DNA from: Planctomycetaceae bacterium
Lineage (GTDB): Bacteria; Planctomycetota; Planctomycetia; Planctomycetales; Planctomycetaceae
Assembly (NCBI GenBank): GCA_028284485.1
Contig: JANQRQ010000238.1
Location: 1 to 56,742 of the forward strand
Direction: 5' to 3'
DNA: 56,742 bases
The translations under genes were made by a program, and so were the position numbers. Positions within the stretch are counted from its first letter, which is position 1. Each line of letters starts with the position of its first letter. The notes beneath the pieces are model-generated. The model did no database searches and was not told the DNA's origin. It saw only the letters and a program-made list of their open reading frames with translations. Below are positions 16,650 through 25,951 of this stretch, in pieces.

Positions 16650-18926
16650 ATGACGGAACTAGATCGCCATGTGCCGGTGATCGATGTGCGGGGATTGACC
16701 CGAACGTTTGGCCATTTGGTTGCGGTCAAAGATGTCGAGTTTCAAGTTGCGCGTGGAGCGATTTTCGGATTGCTGGGCCCCAACGGAAGCGGAAAGTCGA
16801 CCATCATCCGCATGTTGTGCGGGGTGTTAACACCGACCGCCGGAAAGGCATCCGTTCTGGGGTTCGATGTTGTCGACGACGCAGAGGCGATCAAGCGTCA
16901 TGTCGGCTACATGTCGCAGCAATTCAGCCTTTATTCCGATCTAACGGTCGAGGAAAACCTGCAGTTTTACGGTCGCGTTTACGGTCTCAGCGACGAGCGC
17001 TTGGCCGCGAGGTCAGCAGACGTGCAGGAATTGACTGGGATCAGCGACCGGTTGGGGCAGTTGGCTGGCACCCTGTCGGGCGGCTGGAAACAAAGGCTGG
17101 CTTTGGCCTGCGCGTTGATTCACGAGCCGGATGTCGTCTTTCTGGATGAACCAACAGCAGGCATCGATCCGGTTGCGCGGCGTGACCTATGGGATTTGCT
17201 GTTCGAATTGGCGGGGCAGGGGGTCACGCTGTTTGTCACGACGCATTACATGGACGAAGCCGAGCGCTGTACTGACGTGGCCTACATTTCGATGTCGCGG
17301 TTGATCGTCTGCGGTCAGCCGGAGGAACTCAAACAGCTCAAGACCGTCACGCCGGAAGGAACACGTCGGTACGAATTGGAAGTTCCGCACCCGGCCGAAT
17401 CCCTGGGGCGACTACGCGGTCTCGACGGTGTGCAGGATGCCACGCTATTCGGCCAGACGATTCATGTGTTAGTCGATGAGAACCTTTCGCCCGAGGAACT
17501 GCCAAGCCATGCCGGTGTTTCCCCAGAAGCGGCTCACGTTCGTTCGATCGAACCGAGTTTGGAGGACGTGTTCGTCACGTTAAGCCGGGCGGCTGCCGCC
17601 GGCAACCTGCCTGGCCAAGACGAGACGGTCCCTGCAGAAGCCGAATCGGACGAGCCGGCAGACAGTCACCCGACTCCGATTCCAAGCGAGCCGACGCACA
17701 AGAAATCACCAATCGACAAACCGGACCGGGAATCTTCAAGACCGAGCACTGACAAAACGCCGCAAGAAAACGACGATCCGGTCCCAGGATTCGGAGCCAT
17801 TCTGCGAAAAGAATTTGCCCACATTCGCCGGGAGCGTTCGACACTGTTTTTCATGTTGGTCGTTCCGGTCATGCAAACGATTATTTTCGGTTACGCCATC
17901 GATACGCAAATCGAGAACATTCCGACAGTCGTTCATAACCTCGACGGTCGGCCTGCCTCGCGCGAGTTGATAGACAGTTTTATCAACACGCGCAGTTTTG
18001 CGTTGTACCGAGAAGTGCTCGATGACGAGACTTTCCAGCACACCATGACTGCCGGACAGGCCAAGGTTGGTTTGCGAATCCCGCCAGGGTTCAGCGATCG
18101 TGTTTTGCGAGGCGAGCAAGCCTATGTTCAAGTGCTGATTGACGGTAGCGATTCGCAAGTCGCCACGACGGCACTGAATGCGACAAGCTTGTTAGGATTT
18201 ACGCGCTCACTGAAGATCGTCACTCCGTTTGCCGAGTCGATGCAAGCAGCACCGGCGCGCGACAGAGAGGGTCGCATGGCTGTCCCGATCGAAATGCGGC
18301 CTCGGCTGCTCTACAACCCGAATTTGGAGAGTTCTCATTTCTTCGTGCCGGGGTTGGTCGCCATTATTTTGCAATTGGTGACACTGTTTTTGACGTCCTT
18401 CGCGATTGTCCGCGAAAGAGAACTGGGGACGTTGGAGCAATTGTTCGTCACCCCAGTCAGTCGTTCCGGTCTGATGCTGGGAAAATTGGTTCCCTACGCC
18501 TTGATTGGAATCGTGGAAACGCTGATCGTGTTATTGGTGATGGTGTACCTGTTTCGGGTGCCCATTCATGGCAGCATTCCCCTGTTGATGTTGTTGTCGT
18601 CGTTATTTTTGGTGGCATCGCTGGGGCTGGGATTGTTCGTTTCGACCGTCGCGAAGACGCAACTGCAGGCCATGCAGTTCGCGTTTTTGATCATGCTGCC
18701 GTCCGTGCTGCTATCGGGGTTTATGTTTCCCCGCAGCGAAATGCCCTGGCTGATTTACGCGGTCAGCTGCGTGTTGCCGGTGACCTATTTTGTGGAAATC
18801 TTGCGGGGCATCGTGCTGCGCGGAGCTGATTTTGTGGATTTGATCTCGCCGGTTGTGAGTCTCGCCGCCTGTTCGGCGGTCATTTTGGTAGCGAGTATCG
18901 CCCGATTCCGTAAGCAGTTAAGTTAG
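16650..18926 (+). CDS. ABC exporter with fused ATPase and ABC-2 permease domains
   Basis: A 758-residue fusion. The ATPase occupies residues 10-310: Walker A GPNGSGKST (43-51), signature LSGGWKQR (143-150), Walker B VVFLDEP (163-169) and H-loop His200. The signature is followed by the YbhF/NatA-style C-terminal extension ending SIEPSLEDVFVTL. A Pro/Ser/Glu/Lys-rich linker (about 315-375) joins it to an ABC-2 permease with a first membrane helix (LFFMLVVPVMQTIIFGYAI), an external domain of about 150 residues, then five more membrane helices. The related E. coli YbhFSR system has two permease genes and a double ATPase, while RbbA fuses two ATPases to one permease. A single ATPase plus single permease could work as a homodimer. 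Substrate unknown. Confidence 0.9.
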   Translation: MTELDRHVPVIDVRGLTRTFGHLVAVKDVEFQVARGAIFGLLGPNGSGKSTIIRMLCGVLTPTAGKASVLGFDVVDDAEAIKRHVGYMSQQFSLYSDLTVEENLQFYGRVYGLSDERLAARSADVQELTGISDRLGQLAGTLSGGWKQRLALACALIHEPDVVFLDEPTAGIDPVARRDLWDLLFELAGQGVTLFVTTHYMDEAERCTDVAYISMSRLIVCGQPEELKQLKTVTPEGTRRYELEVPHPAESLGRLRGLDGVQDATLFGQTIHVLVDENLSPEELPSHAGVSPEAAHVRSIEPSLEDVFVTLSRAAAAGNLPGQDETVPAEAESDEPADSHPTPIPSEPTHKKSPIDKPDRESSRPSTDKTPQENDDPVPGFGAILRKEFAHIRRERSTLFFMLVVPVMQTIIFGYAIDTQIENIPTVVHNLDGRPASRELIDSFINTRSFALYREVLDDETFQHTMTAGQAKVGLRIPPGFSDRVLRGEQAYVQVLIDGSDSQVATTALNATSLLGFTRSLKIVTPFAESMQAAPARDREGRMAVPIEMRPRLLYNPNLESSHFFVPGLVAIILQLVTLFLTSFAIVRERELGTLEQLFVTPVSRSGLMLGKLVPYALIGIVETLIVLLVMVYLFRVPIHGSIPLLMLLSSLFLVASLGLGLFVSTVAKTQLQAMQFAFLIMLPSVLLSGFMFPRSEMPWLIYAVSCVLPVTYFVEILRGIVLRGADFVDLISPVVSLAACSAVILVASIARFRKQLS

Positions 18927-19169
18927 CGACCATTTCGGCCGAACTAGCGACCGAGGACGTCTTTCACCTCGATTTGAAGCACAAAGTCGGTTCAGTCGGT
19001 GGAAGAGGCGACCCCGATTTGGTAAAGAATTCTGTTACATGTCGTTTCAAAACGCTCTGTTGCATCGTGCTGACTCGGGGAACTAAGGCTCGAAAACAAG
19101 CACAACCGGGGTTTTGAAACTGAGTGAGTGAATACTTCGAGAGACTTTGGCTGAGAGGTCACCTGCCAC

Positions 19170-19583
19170 ATGGAACAATTGTTTGCCAGCCTGCTGCTGT
19201 TTTTGATTTCTCTGTGGGCGTTATTGACGTCGTTGCTGGCGGTGCTCGTCCCGTGGCTACCTTTGGCGGCCTGGATTGGCTTTTGGCTCTTTGCCGTCAA
19301 TTGGGTGAAACTCCGCGAAATCATGCTGGCGGGTGGCTGGGTCGGCGTCGTGCTCATCGGGTTGGTGATGATTCTGATTTGGGGAGTGGTCGCACCACCG
19401 CCCGACGGAGCGCATCATATGCTCGGCTTGAGCATCAGCAATTTCGTCGGCAAGACCGTATACGTCACCGCGCTGTTTTGCATCATGTTCTTATGCGGTA
19501 GCGTCCAGCTTTCCGGTTGCTGCGCGCAGTGCTGCAACTTCGAAGAAGAGGCACCCGCTGGCGGCGACTCGCACGGCCACTAG
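19170..19583 (+). CDS. Small four-helix membrane protein with Cys/His-rich tail
   Basis: I know no family for this 137-residue protein. Hydrophobic segments lie at about residues 4-30, 31-52, 55-75 and 90-112, so the protein is largely membrane-embedded. The last 28 residues are unusual: CGSVQLSGCCAQCCNFEEE, then a Gly/Ala/Pro linker and SHGH at the very end. Five Cys in a short span, acidic residues and terminal His suggest metal binding or disulfide formation, which is inference. It follows the ABC transporter gene by about 240 bases on the same strand and is followed by a hairpin repeat. The start is an ATG with weak Shine-Dalgarno support. Confidence 0.6.
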   Translation: MEQLFASLLLFLISLWALLTSLLAVLVPWLPLAAWIGFWLFAVNWVKLREIMLAGGWVGVVLIGLVMILIWGVVAPPPDGAHHMLGLSISNFVGKTVYVTALFCIMFLCGSVQLSGCCAQCCNFEEEAPAGGDSHGH

Positions 19584-19624
19584 AGCAGGGATGCGTTCAG
19601 CCAAGCAAATGGTCCAAGACTTCT

Positions 19625-19683
19625 AAGCCTGAAGCGCAAGCGAAGGCGATATCAGAGGAACCCTTCGCTTGCGCGTCAGGCTT
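19625..19683. repeat. Large hairpin repeat, 22-bp arms
   Basis: The arms at 19625-19646 and 19662-19683 pair at 21 of 22 positions around a 15-base loop. The arm core AAGCCTGA...GCGCAAGCGAAGG is GC-rich and of the kind dispersed through planctomycete genomes. It sits between two genes whose 3' ends face each other (19583 and 19720). It could also act as a bidirectional transcription stop, although no T-run follows. Confidence 0.7.
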
Positions 19684-19719
19684 CGATGTGTACCGTATTT
19701 GAGCGAGATTGCTCGCGCC

Positions 19720-20829
19720 TCAACGCTTCCCTTGGTTGAAGGCTGCCGGATCGAATGGATCCGCCGGTTTGTCCCGAAGCAGCTTTTCAAAATATCCTTC
19801 GTCGGCAGCCTTGTCGTCGGTGGCCTGTGCCGCGCGGCCCGTCGGTACGAGCTCAGGATGAACCGCAGATGCCGGAACGACAATGTTGGCGTTTGCACTG
19901 CGCGAGTTGGCTTTTTCACTGCCAACATCATTATTCGTCAACAGATTCGATGCCTCTTGTTCCTTTGCGATACCTAGCACCCATTGCTTTAGTGTCTCGT
20001 ATTGTGCAGCACCGTGATGACCATTAAAAACAGGTCGCGTTTGCTGACCGTGGTTCCCACGTGGCAACGTCAGCAAGGGACTGCGGTAAGGGTCGCGCAG
20101 GTCGATATGCCGCAACGTGGCTGCCAGGTTTCGTTCCGCGAAAACACGGTGCCCCCCGCCTCGACGGATCGGAGTCAGTCGAAACCCGTTGGTGACTTGT
20201 GGGCCATGACAAGAACCGTTGCCGCATTTGTTCAACAGCATCGGTTGGATCTTCGCAACGAAATTGGTCGCCGATTCACGAGACAAACCTGCCAAGGACT
20301 GCGATTCGGGCTTGGTATCCGGCGTCGAAGCGTTGTCTGCCGAATTTTGCGATGAATGAGCGTTCTGCGGCTTGCGCTCGAGCCGTTTGAGCATCATCCG
20401 AGCTTCTTCACGCTGGGGTTCGAGTCGCAAAGCATCTCGCAGTTCTTGCTGGGCTTGCGGTGTGAGTTCGTGTCGCAGGCACCATTTGGCAAGTTGCAAG
20501 TGATTGGTCGCGGTGGGGTTCCGCATGGCGTCTCGTTGTTTGACGTAGGCGTCGGTCAGGTTTTCCGCATGCAGCCGGACCTGGCCATAGGGAACGAGCA
20601 TCTCGCCGCGCGGCTGCGAAACAAGGTAGCCACCGGCGACCGGGCGAATCACACCTTCGACAGTATTGCCGTTAACCAGCAACAACAATTCAACGGGAGC
20701 TGGCTGCTGGAACTTTTGAGCGACGCTGGTCGAATTCCAGAATACGACAGCGCACAAAATCGAGACAACACTTGTCATGCCGCCAACTTGCGCAATCAGA
20801 CGCAGGCGACGGCCGAGGAATGTCAACAC
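19720..20829 (-). CDS. Secreted planctomycete protein with CX4CH haem-like motif
   Basis: A 369-residue protein starting at a GTG at 20829. A basic n-region (LGRRLRL) and a hydrophobic stretch (TSVVSILCAVVFW) form a signal anchor or signal peptide. Residues of about 45-160 hold a small beta domain (VELLLLVNGNTVEGVI, GEMLVPYGQV) and a helical TPR-like stretch (LAKWCLRHELTPQAQQELRDAL). Residues of about 190-290 resemble a planctomycete cytochrome-type domain with CGNGSCHG (Cys202, Cys207, His208), a CX4CH spacing rather than CXXCH, and later FRLTPIRRGG and RGNHGQQTRPVF. The C-terminus is disordered and rich in Asn/Ala/Asp, ending in a basic motif. Its role is unknown; cell-surface or periplasmic location is likely. 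It is convergent with the Cys/His-tailed membrane protein. Confidence 0.7.
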   Translation of the reverse strand: MLTFLGRRLRLIAQVGGMTSVVSILCAVVFWNSTSVAQKFQQPAPVELLLLVNGNTVEGVIRPVAGGYLVSQPRGEMLVPYGQVRLHAENLTDAYVKQRDAMRNPTATNHLQLAKWCLRHELTPQAQQELRDALRLEPQREEARMMLKRLERKPQNAHSSQNSADNASTPDTKPESQSLAGLSRESATNFVAKIQPMLLNKCGNGSCHGPQVTNGFRLTPIRRGGGHRVFAERNLAATLRHIDLRDPYRSPLLTLPRGNHGQQTRPVFNGHHGAAQYETLKQWVLGIAKEQEASNLLTNNDVGSEKANSRSANANIVVPASAVHPELVPTGRAAQATDDKAADEGYFEKLLRDKPADPFDPAAFNQGKR

Positions 20830-21021
20830 GGCCGGGCTTTCTGTTGGAGAGTTGATTCGGCGGAGATATGAGAAGAAGAGGCGGGGAGAATATCGCGGAT
20901 GCCCGATCCCGTCAATTGGTGTTTGAGCGGCGGAAACGTGGTTGACTGGCGAAATTGCCGCCAGAACTCGGGGCAGATGGGGGCTTCACCTTGATGCGGC
21001 ACGCAATAGGAATGGTGACTT

Positions 21022-24000
21022 TCAGGGATCGTGTGGTTCGCGCATTGCCGTCACAGGATCGAAGCCATCCGGGCTTGCGGGATCAGCGGGCGAACGATTG
21101 TCGGAAATGCCTTTGTCCGACTTCGAAGACGATCGCCGAAACAGCGATCCTTTGACAAGACGGCCGAAGACCCTCTTGACGTCGAGCGCCAGGCTAAAAC
21201 TGGTGGGAATCAGCACCAGAGTGAACAGGGTCGAGACAACCAATCCGCCGAGCACAACGCTTCCCAAACCACGATAGAGTTCACTGCCGGCACCGGGTCG
21301 CACGACCAACGGAAGCATTCCGAGCACGGTGGTTAACGTACTCATAAAGATCGGACGGATGCGTGTTCTTACACTTTCGACGACGGCAGTGCGGTCGTCC
21401 ATGGCATCGTGGCGCATGTGGTTAAGAGCCTGGTGCACAATCAGAATCGCATTATTCACCACCGTTCCGATCAGAATCACAAAACCCAACATCGTTAACA
21501 TGTCGAGCGACTGCGGGATGAACAAATTGAGGACGGCCAAACCGCCGAATCCGCCAACCAGCGCCAGCAGAACGGTCGTCATGATAATGGACGGAAAGAA
21601 GAACGACTCAAATAGCGCAGCCATCAAAAGGTAGGTAATGACCAGCGCCAACACCAAGTTCCACTGCAAATCAATTCGCGTCTGCTGCAGCTTGTCAGCC
21701 GTCCCTGCGATACGAATTTGGTAAAGGCCGCTTTCGAAGGCGGGGGTCGACATCAACGGTATGCGCACCTTCTCGTCGATCGTATCGAGGGCCGTTTCGA
21801 GCGGGGTGCCCGGCGCCGGTTTAACTTGAACAGTGACGGCCCGGGACCGTTCGATATGCGCGACTTGCTCGGGACCGCTTTTCATTTCGATGTCGGCAAT
21901 CGAAGCCACAGTGGTCAAATCGCCCTGTGGTGTGCTGATCGGCAACTGGCCCAAATCCTGCGAGCGGCGGACGTAGTCTTCGGCACCGAAGATGACCAAA
22001 TCGACCTTCCGCCCTTCATGCCAGTAATCTCCCGCATACGCTCCGTCGACCAAGGCATCGATCGAGTACCCCAAGTCGGCAGCTGAGACACCCAACTCCG
22101 CTGCCTTTTCCCAATCCGGCAGGATATGCAATTCCGGGCTGGAAAGATCGAGACTCGGTATCGGGCGGATTTGGTTGCCCTCCGCCATGGGAAATTCCTG
22201 CATGCAAATCCCGAATACCTTTGAAGCTTCGGCTACAAGCATTTCCAGATCGGGACCGGTGATTTCAATGTCGATTGTGCGACCGCCGCTCAGTGCGCTT
22301 TCGAACAAGCTGGCCTGACTGACGATCGGTATCACTCCCGGAATCGAGGCTGCCGCTCGGGAGAGGACAGGAACAAGTTCGGCGCCGCGCAACTCGTCGG
22401 AGGCTCGTGCTCCTAAAAAGAGCATTTGTCCGCGCGCAACGAAGAAGAAACTTTCGATCCGTGGTCCGTCGAGTGCAGCTTCTTCAGGCGATCCCGGTTC
22501 GGCCTCCCAATATTTCGCCACGTTTTCTTCGATTTGCTCGCCGATTTCGATCATCTTGTCGACGTTGTAACCGGGCGGCGGCAGCAAAATAGCGATGACG
22601 AGGTTTCGATTGCCGTCCGGCAGATACTCTGTGTCGGGCATGAGTAACCAAGTCCCGCCGATCGATGCCGCGACAAATAGCAGAATGATCATCAATCGAA
22701 TTGCCAAGCTGTAGCGCATCGTCTGAATGCGTTCAATCAAGCCGGCGAACGCATTGGTCAGCCGCTCTCCCAGGCCGACCAGCCCAAACAGGTTCGTCCA
22801 ACGGGACGGTTGCGTGGCGTGGCCGCCGCGCCGCAAAATGCGCCTGGCGGCCGTCGGTATCACCGTAATGGAAACGATTAAAGAAAGCCCCACGCCACAA
22901 CTGATCGCGATGGCGATATCGCGAAAAAGCTGCCCTGCCTGACCTTTGACGAAAATCACCGGCACGAATACCGCCAATGTTGTCAGCGTTGATGCGAGCA
23001 CTGCGCCCCAAACTTCGGAGGCACCGCGGGAGGCAGCAATTTCCGGTGAGGCGCCTCGCTGGTAATGGCGATAAATGTTCTCCAGAACGACAATTGCGTT
23101 ATCAACCACCATGCCGACGGCGAACGCCATTCCCGCCAGGCTGATGACATTTATGCTGCGGCCGAATGCGCGAACGAACAAAAACGAACCGATCACGCTG
23201 ATCGGAATCGAAAGGCCCACGATCACCACGGTTCGTGGATTTCTCAGGAAGATCAGCAGCACACAAATCGCCAGCAACCCGCCCCAAATAATGTTGCCCT
23301 GGACCAGATTTGTCGCGGAATTGATGTACAGTGTCTGATCGTAAACTTGCGTGAGTTCCAGACCTCGCTGCTTGAGATAACCAACGTTCAACTCCTCGGC
23401 CGCAATACGGAGACTGTCGCCATATCTCAATTTGGCTTCGGAAAGTTCAATTTGTGTCAGTTCGCCGTCGCCGTTGAGATCGAGATCTTCCCGCGGGGGC
23501 CCCATAATCTCCAAGACGTTTGTGTTCGGCGCTTGCTGAGCATTGATCGCCAATCCGTCCACGCGCTTCTGGCGGACGATACCGTCCGGCTTTTTGTAAC
23601 CGATGCCGACTTTGGCCACGTCACTGACGCGGACCGGCGAACTGTCGCGATGGGCGATGATCGTGTCAGCCACTTGTTCGGGAGATTCGAATTGCCCGAT
23701 GGTGCGAATGACGTTTCTCTGTTTCCCTTCCCAGATGTCGCCGCCCGATGTGTTCTTGTTGGTTGATTGGAGCGCGCGTCGCAAATCACCAATCGTCAGC
23801 TTGAATGCTGCCAAGCGAGCCGGGTCGACCACAACGCGAAACTCTTCTTCTCGTCCGCCGAAGACATTCGCGTTCGAAATGCCGTCGACCCGTTCGAACC
23901 GTGCCTCAATGACATCCTCGGCAAACTTCCGCATCAGCGACGGTTGGTTCTTGCCCTGGATCAGCTCGTTCAGTTCTGGAAACTGTTCCTGGGCGAGAAC

Positions 24001-24546
24001 GGTCAAAGTCGTCATCTGAATCGATTGCCGACCTTCGATCATGGGGCGCAGCACTTCTGCAGTTTGAGGATGGTGCTCGGCAAATGACTGCAAATCGGAG
24101 GCGGTCGGGGGCAACGGCTGCAGAATAAACCAGGCAATGGCATTGGAGTCGGCATCGCCGGTTTGGATGGTTGGCTCACGTGCGTCGTCCGGGTAGTCGG
24201 GGACCTGATTCAATTTGTCAGAAACTTTGGCACGCGCATCAGCGGGATCGGTTCCCACTTCAAACTTCAACAGGATCGTGCCCATCGAGTCGGAACTCGT
24301 GCTTTCGAGTTCCCGCATACCCTCGACGCTTTTGAGCTGTTCTTCCTGCTCTTCGATGATCTCACGTTCGACTTCTTGGGCACTGGCCCCGGGCCAGATC
24401 GTCGTGACCGTCGCTTCCGGTTCGGTGACGTCGGGGGTGAGTTGTACCGGCGTGGCATAGAGCGCAATCAACCCGAATAGCACCGTTAGCAAAACGGCGA
24501 CCGTCACCTTCACGGGATTCTGAATTGCGAACTGAATCAGCCCCAT
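21022..24546 (-). CDS. RND-family efflux permease (AcrB/HAE-type) carrying an EF-hand loop
   Basis: A 1174-residue proton-driven inner-membrane pump. The ATG at 24546 lies 1 base after the adaptor stop with GGAGGCGG upstream. The family order is visible: first helix after QFAIQNPVKVTVAVLL, the porter domain, helices 2-6, the long cytoplasmic joint, second porter half, helices 8-12 ending near TLFTLVLIPTSFSLALD. The helix-4 proton site reads GMVVDNAIVVLEN, with one Asp where AcrB has two, as in many HAE relatives. The porter domain has an extra stretch near ASDLQSFAEHHPQTAEVLRP. A perfect EF-hand loop DLNGDGELTQIE sits at residues 356-367 (23446-23481), before helix 2, followed by a helix (LSEAKLRYG). 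Together with the adaptor and MarR gene it forms an efflux operon; the substrate is unknown. Confidence 0.93.
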   Translation of the reverse strand: MGLIQFAIQNPVKVTVAVLLTVLFGLIALYATPVQLTPDVTEPEATVTTIWPGASAQEVEREIIEEQEEQLKSVEGMRELESTSSDSMGTILLKFEVGTDPADARAKVSDKLNQVPDYPDDAREPTIQTGDADSNAIAWFILQPLPPTASDLQSFAEHHPQTAEVLRPMIEGRQSIQMTTLTVLAQEQFPELNELIQGKNQPSLMRKFAEDVIEARFERVDGISNANVFGGREEEFRVVVDPARLAAFKLTIGDLRRALQSTNKNTSGGDIWEGKQRNVIRTIGQFESPEQVADTIIAHRDSSPVRVSDVAKVGIGYKKPDGIVRQKRVDGLAINAQQAPNTNVLEIMGPPREDLDLNGDGELTQIELSEAKLRYGDSLRIAAEELNVGYLKQRGLELTQVYDQTLYINSATNLVQGNIIWGGLLAICVLLIFLRNPRTVVIVGLSIPISVIGSFLFVRAFGRSINVISLAGMAFAVGMVVDNAIVVLENIYRHYQRGASPEIAASRGASEVWGAVLASTLTTLAVFVPVIFVKGQAGQLFRDIAIAISCGVGLSLIVSITVIPTAARRILRRGGHATQPSRWTNLFGLVGLGERLTNAFAGLIERIQTMRYSLAIRLMIILLFVAASIGGTWLLMPDTEYLPDGNRNLVIAILLPPPGYNVDKMIEIGEQIEENVAKYWEAEPGSPEEAALDGPRIESFFFVARGQMLFLGARASDELRGAELVPVLSRAAASIPGVIPIVSQASLFESALSGGRTIDIEITGPDLEMLVAEASKVFGICMQEFPMAEGNQIRPIPSLDLSSPELHILPDWEKAAELGVSAADLGYSIDALVDGAYAGDYWHEGRKVDLVIFGAEDYVRRSQDLGQLPISTPQGDLTTVASIADIEMKSGPEQVAHIERSRAVTVQVKPAPGTPLETALDTIDEKVRIPLMSTPAFESGLYQIRIAGTADKLQQTRIDLQWNLVLALVITYLLMAALFESFFFPSIIMTTVLLALVGGFGGLAVLNLFIPQSLDMLTMLGFVILIGTVVNNAILIVHQALNHMRHDAMDDRTAVVESVRTRIRPIFMSTLTTVLGMLPLVVRPGAGSELYRGLGSVVLGGLVVSTLFTLVLIPTSFSLALDVKRVFGRLVKGSLFRRSSSKSDKGISDNRSPADPASPDGFDPVTAMREPHDP

Positions 24547-24547
24547 C

Positions 24548-25951
24548 TCAGTTTTCTCCGCCTCCCGGCGAATCGGGCCCCGGTGTTTCTCCTCCCGCGG
24601 CCGATTGTTCTGCATCGGAAGCCGCGGGCATCAGCTGTACTTTCTGGAACGGTCTCAGTCGCTCGGCCCCTTCGACGACAACCAGCATTTCTGGCTTCAG
24701 GTCCGGATGAATGGCTTGAATCGACGACTCGTGAGAAATACCTGTCGTAATCGGAAGTTGGTTGACGACACCCGTTCCCGGTGCTGCTTCTTCCGATTCA
24801 AACACAAAAATACTGGAACCGCGCGTGCTGCGAACCAAAGCATCTTTGGGGATGAGAACCGCTTCGGTCGGTTCCCCGAGGAATGTTACTTCGGCCATCA
24901 TTCCTTCTTTGAGAACCGGCAACGTTTGACCTTCGTGCTCGACGAATTCGTTGTCGAGCCGCACCTTGACCGGAAATCCACGCGATCCCGTTTCCCAATC
25001 GCTACGCGGCACAATCGACGAGACCCGGCCTGTCCATTCGGTGCGATTGCCCGTCAGAACCTTAATGCTGGCCGACTCGCCGAGTCGGATATGTTCCAAC
25101 TCACGCTGATCGACATTCACGACGACGTCGACTTCGTCGAGATAGGCCAGCGTGATGATGGGGTCGCCCTGCGATAACCATTCTCCAACGAAGGTTTGCT
25201 CCTTCACGATGTAACCGTTAAACGGCGCAAGGGTAATGCGCTTGTCCTTTTCCGCTTCGAGGTAGGCGACTTGTTCCTTCTGCGCGTCGCGCCGCGCTTC
25301 GGCCTGCGCGATATCTTCTTCGCGCGGTCCGGCCTCGACCAGTTCGTAGGCCGACTTCAGGGCCAGTACAGCTTGTTTAGCGGCTTCGGCCCGTTCCGCG
25401 GCAACGTCCATTTCGTCCTGATTGACGGCGTTTCGCTCAAACAACAACTGTGTTCGTTTCAGTTTGGAATTGGTGCTCAACTCCAGGGCTTCGGCGGCCT
25501 TCAGTTTTGCCAACGCCTCGGCGATTTCTTCGGGGCGAGACCCTTGTTGCAATTTGCGAAGTTCGTCCTCGCGCTCGCGAAGTACGGCTTTGGCCTCGGC
25601 GATCCCCAAATCAGTGGAGAGCATCCGCAATGCACTTAACGTTTGGCCTTCTTTGACAAAATCGCCTTCCTCGACATGAAACTCTTCGACCAATCCGCTT
25701 GCCCCTGATGCCACAATGCTTGTACGCGTCGGAATGACGCTGCCCACAACCGTGATTTGAGGCGAAACCATTTGCTGCTCAACGACGGCCACCCGAATGA
25801 GAGGCAGCCGTTCTTCGCCGGCAGGTCCTCCTCCGGCGGCGGCCTGTTGCGAGTCGCTGCAGCCGACCATTGGCGACGCACAGGCCGCAAACAACAGTAA
25901 CGAAGCGATTCGAAAACCAGGATTGATGGCACGAGCGATTAAAGAAGACAT
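24548..25951 (-). CDS. RND efflux periplasmic adaptor (lipoprotein)
   Basis: A 467-residue membrane fusion protein. From the ATG at 25951 there is a signal sequence (FRIASLLLFAACASPMVGC) with a lipobox-like MVGC, so a lipid-anchored periplasmic protein is likely. A Gly/Ala-rich spacer leads to the first lipoyl half (VASGASGLVEEFHVEEGDFV), a long coiled-coil hairpin (about residues 110-240), the second lipoyl half (APFNGYIVKEQTFVGEWL), a beta-barrel (VVNVDQRELEHIRLGE) and a membrane-proximal domain. It ends in a Gly/Pro-rich tail. The stop is 1 base from the RND start, so translation is coupled. The frame is open to 26020, but that extension would bury the signal peptide. Its likely role is to connect the RND pump to an outer-membrane channel not encoded here. 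Confidence 0.9.
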   Translation of the reverse strand: MSSLIARAINPGFRIASLLLFAACASPMVGCSDSQQAAAGGGPAGEERLPLIRVAVVEQQMVSPQITVVGSVIPTRTSIVASGASGLVEEFHVEEGDFVKEGQTLSALRMLSTDLGIAEAKAVLREREDELRKLQQGSRPEEIAEALAKLKAAEALELSTNSKLKRTQLLFERNAVNQDEMDVAAERAEAAKQAVLALKSAYELVEAGPREEDIAQAEARRDAQKEQVAYLEAEKDKRITLAPFNGYIVKEQTFVGEWLSQGDPIITLAYLDEVDVVVNVDQRELEHIRLGESASIKVLTGNRTEWTGRVSSIVPRSDWETGSRGFPVKVRLDNEFVEHEGQTLPVLKEGMMAEVTFLGEPTEAVLIPKDALVRSTRGSSIFVFESEEAAPGTGVVNQLPITTGISHESSIQAIHPDLKPEMLVVVEGAERLRPFQKVQLMPAASDAEQSAAGGETPGPDSPGGGEN

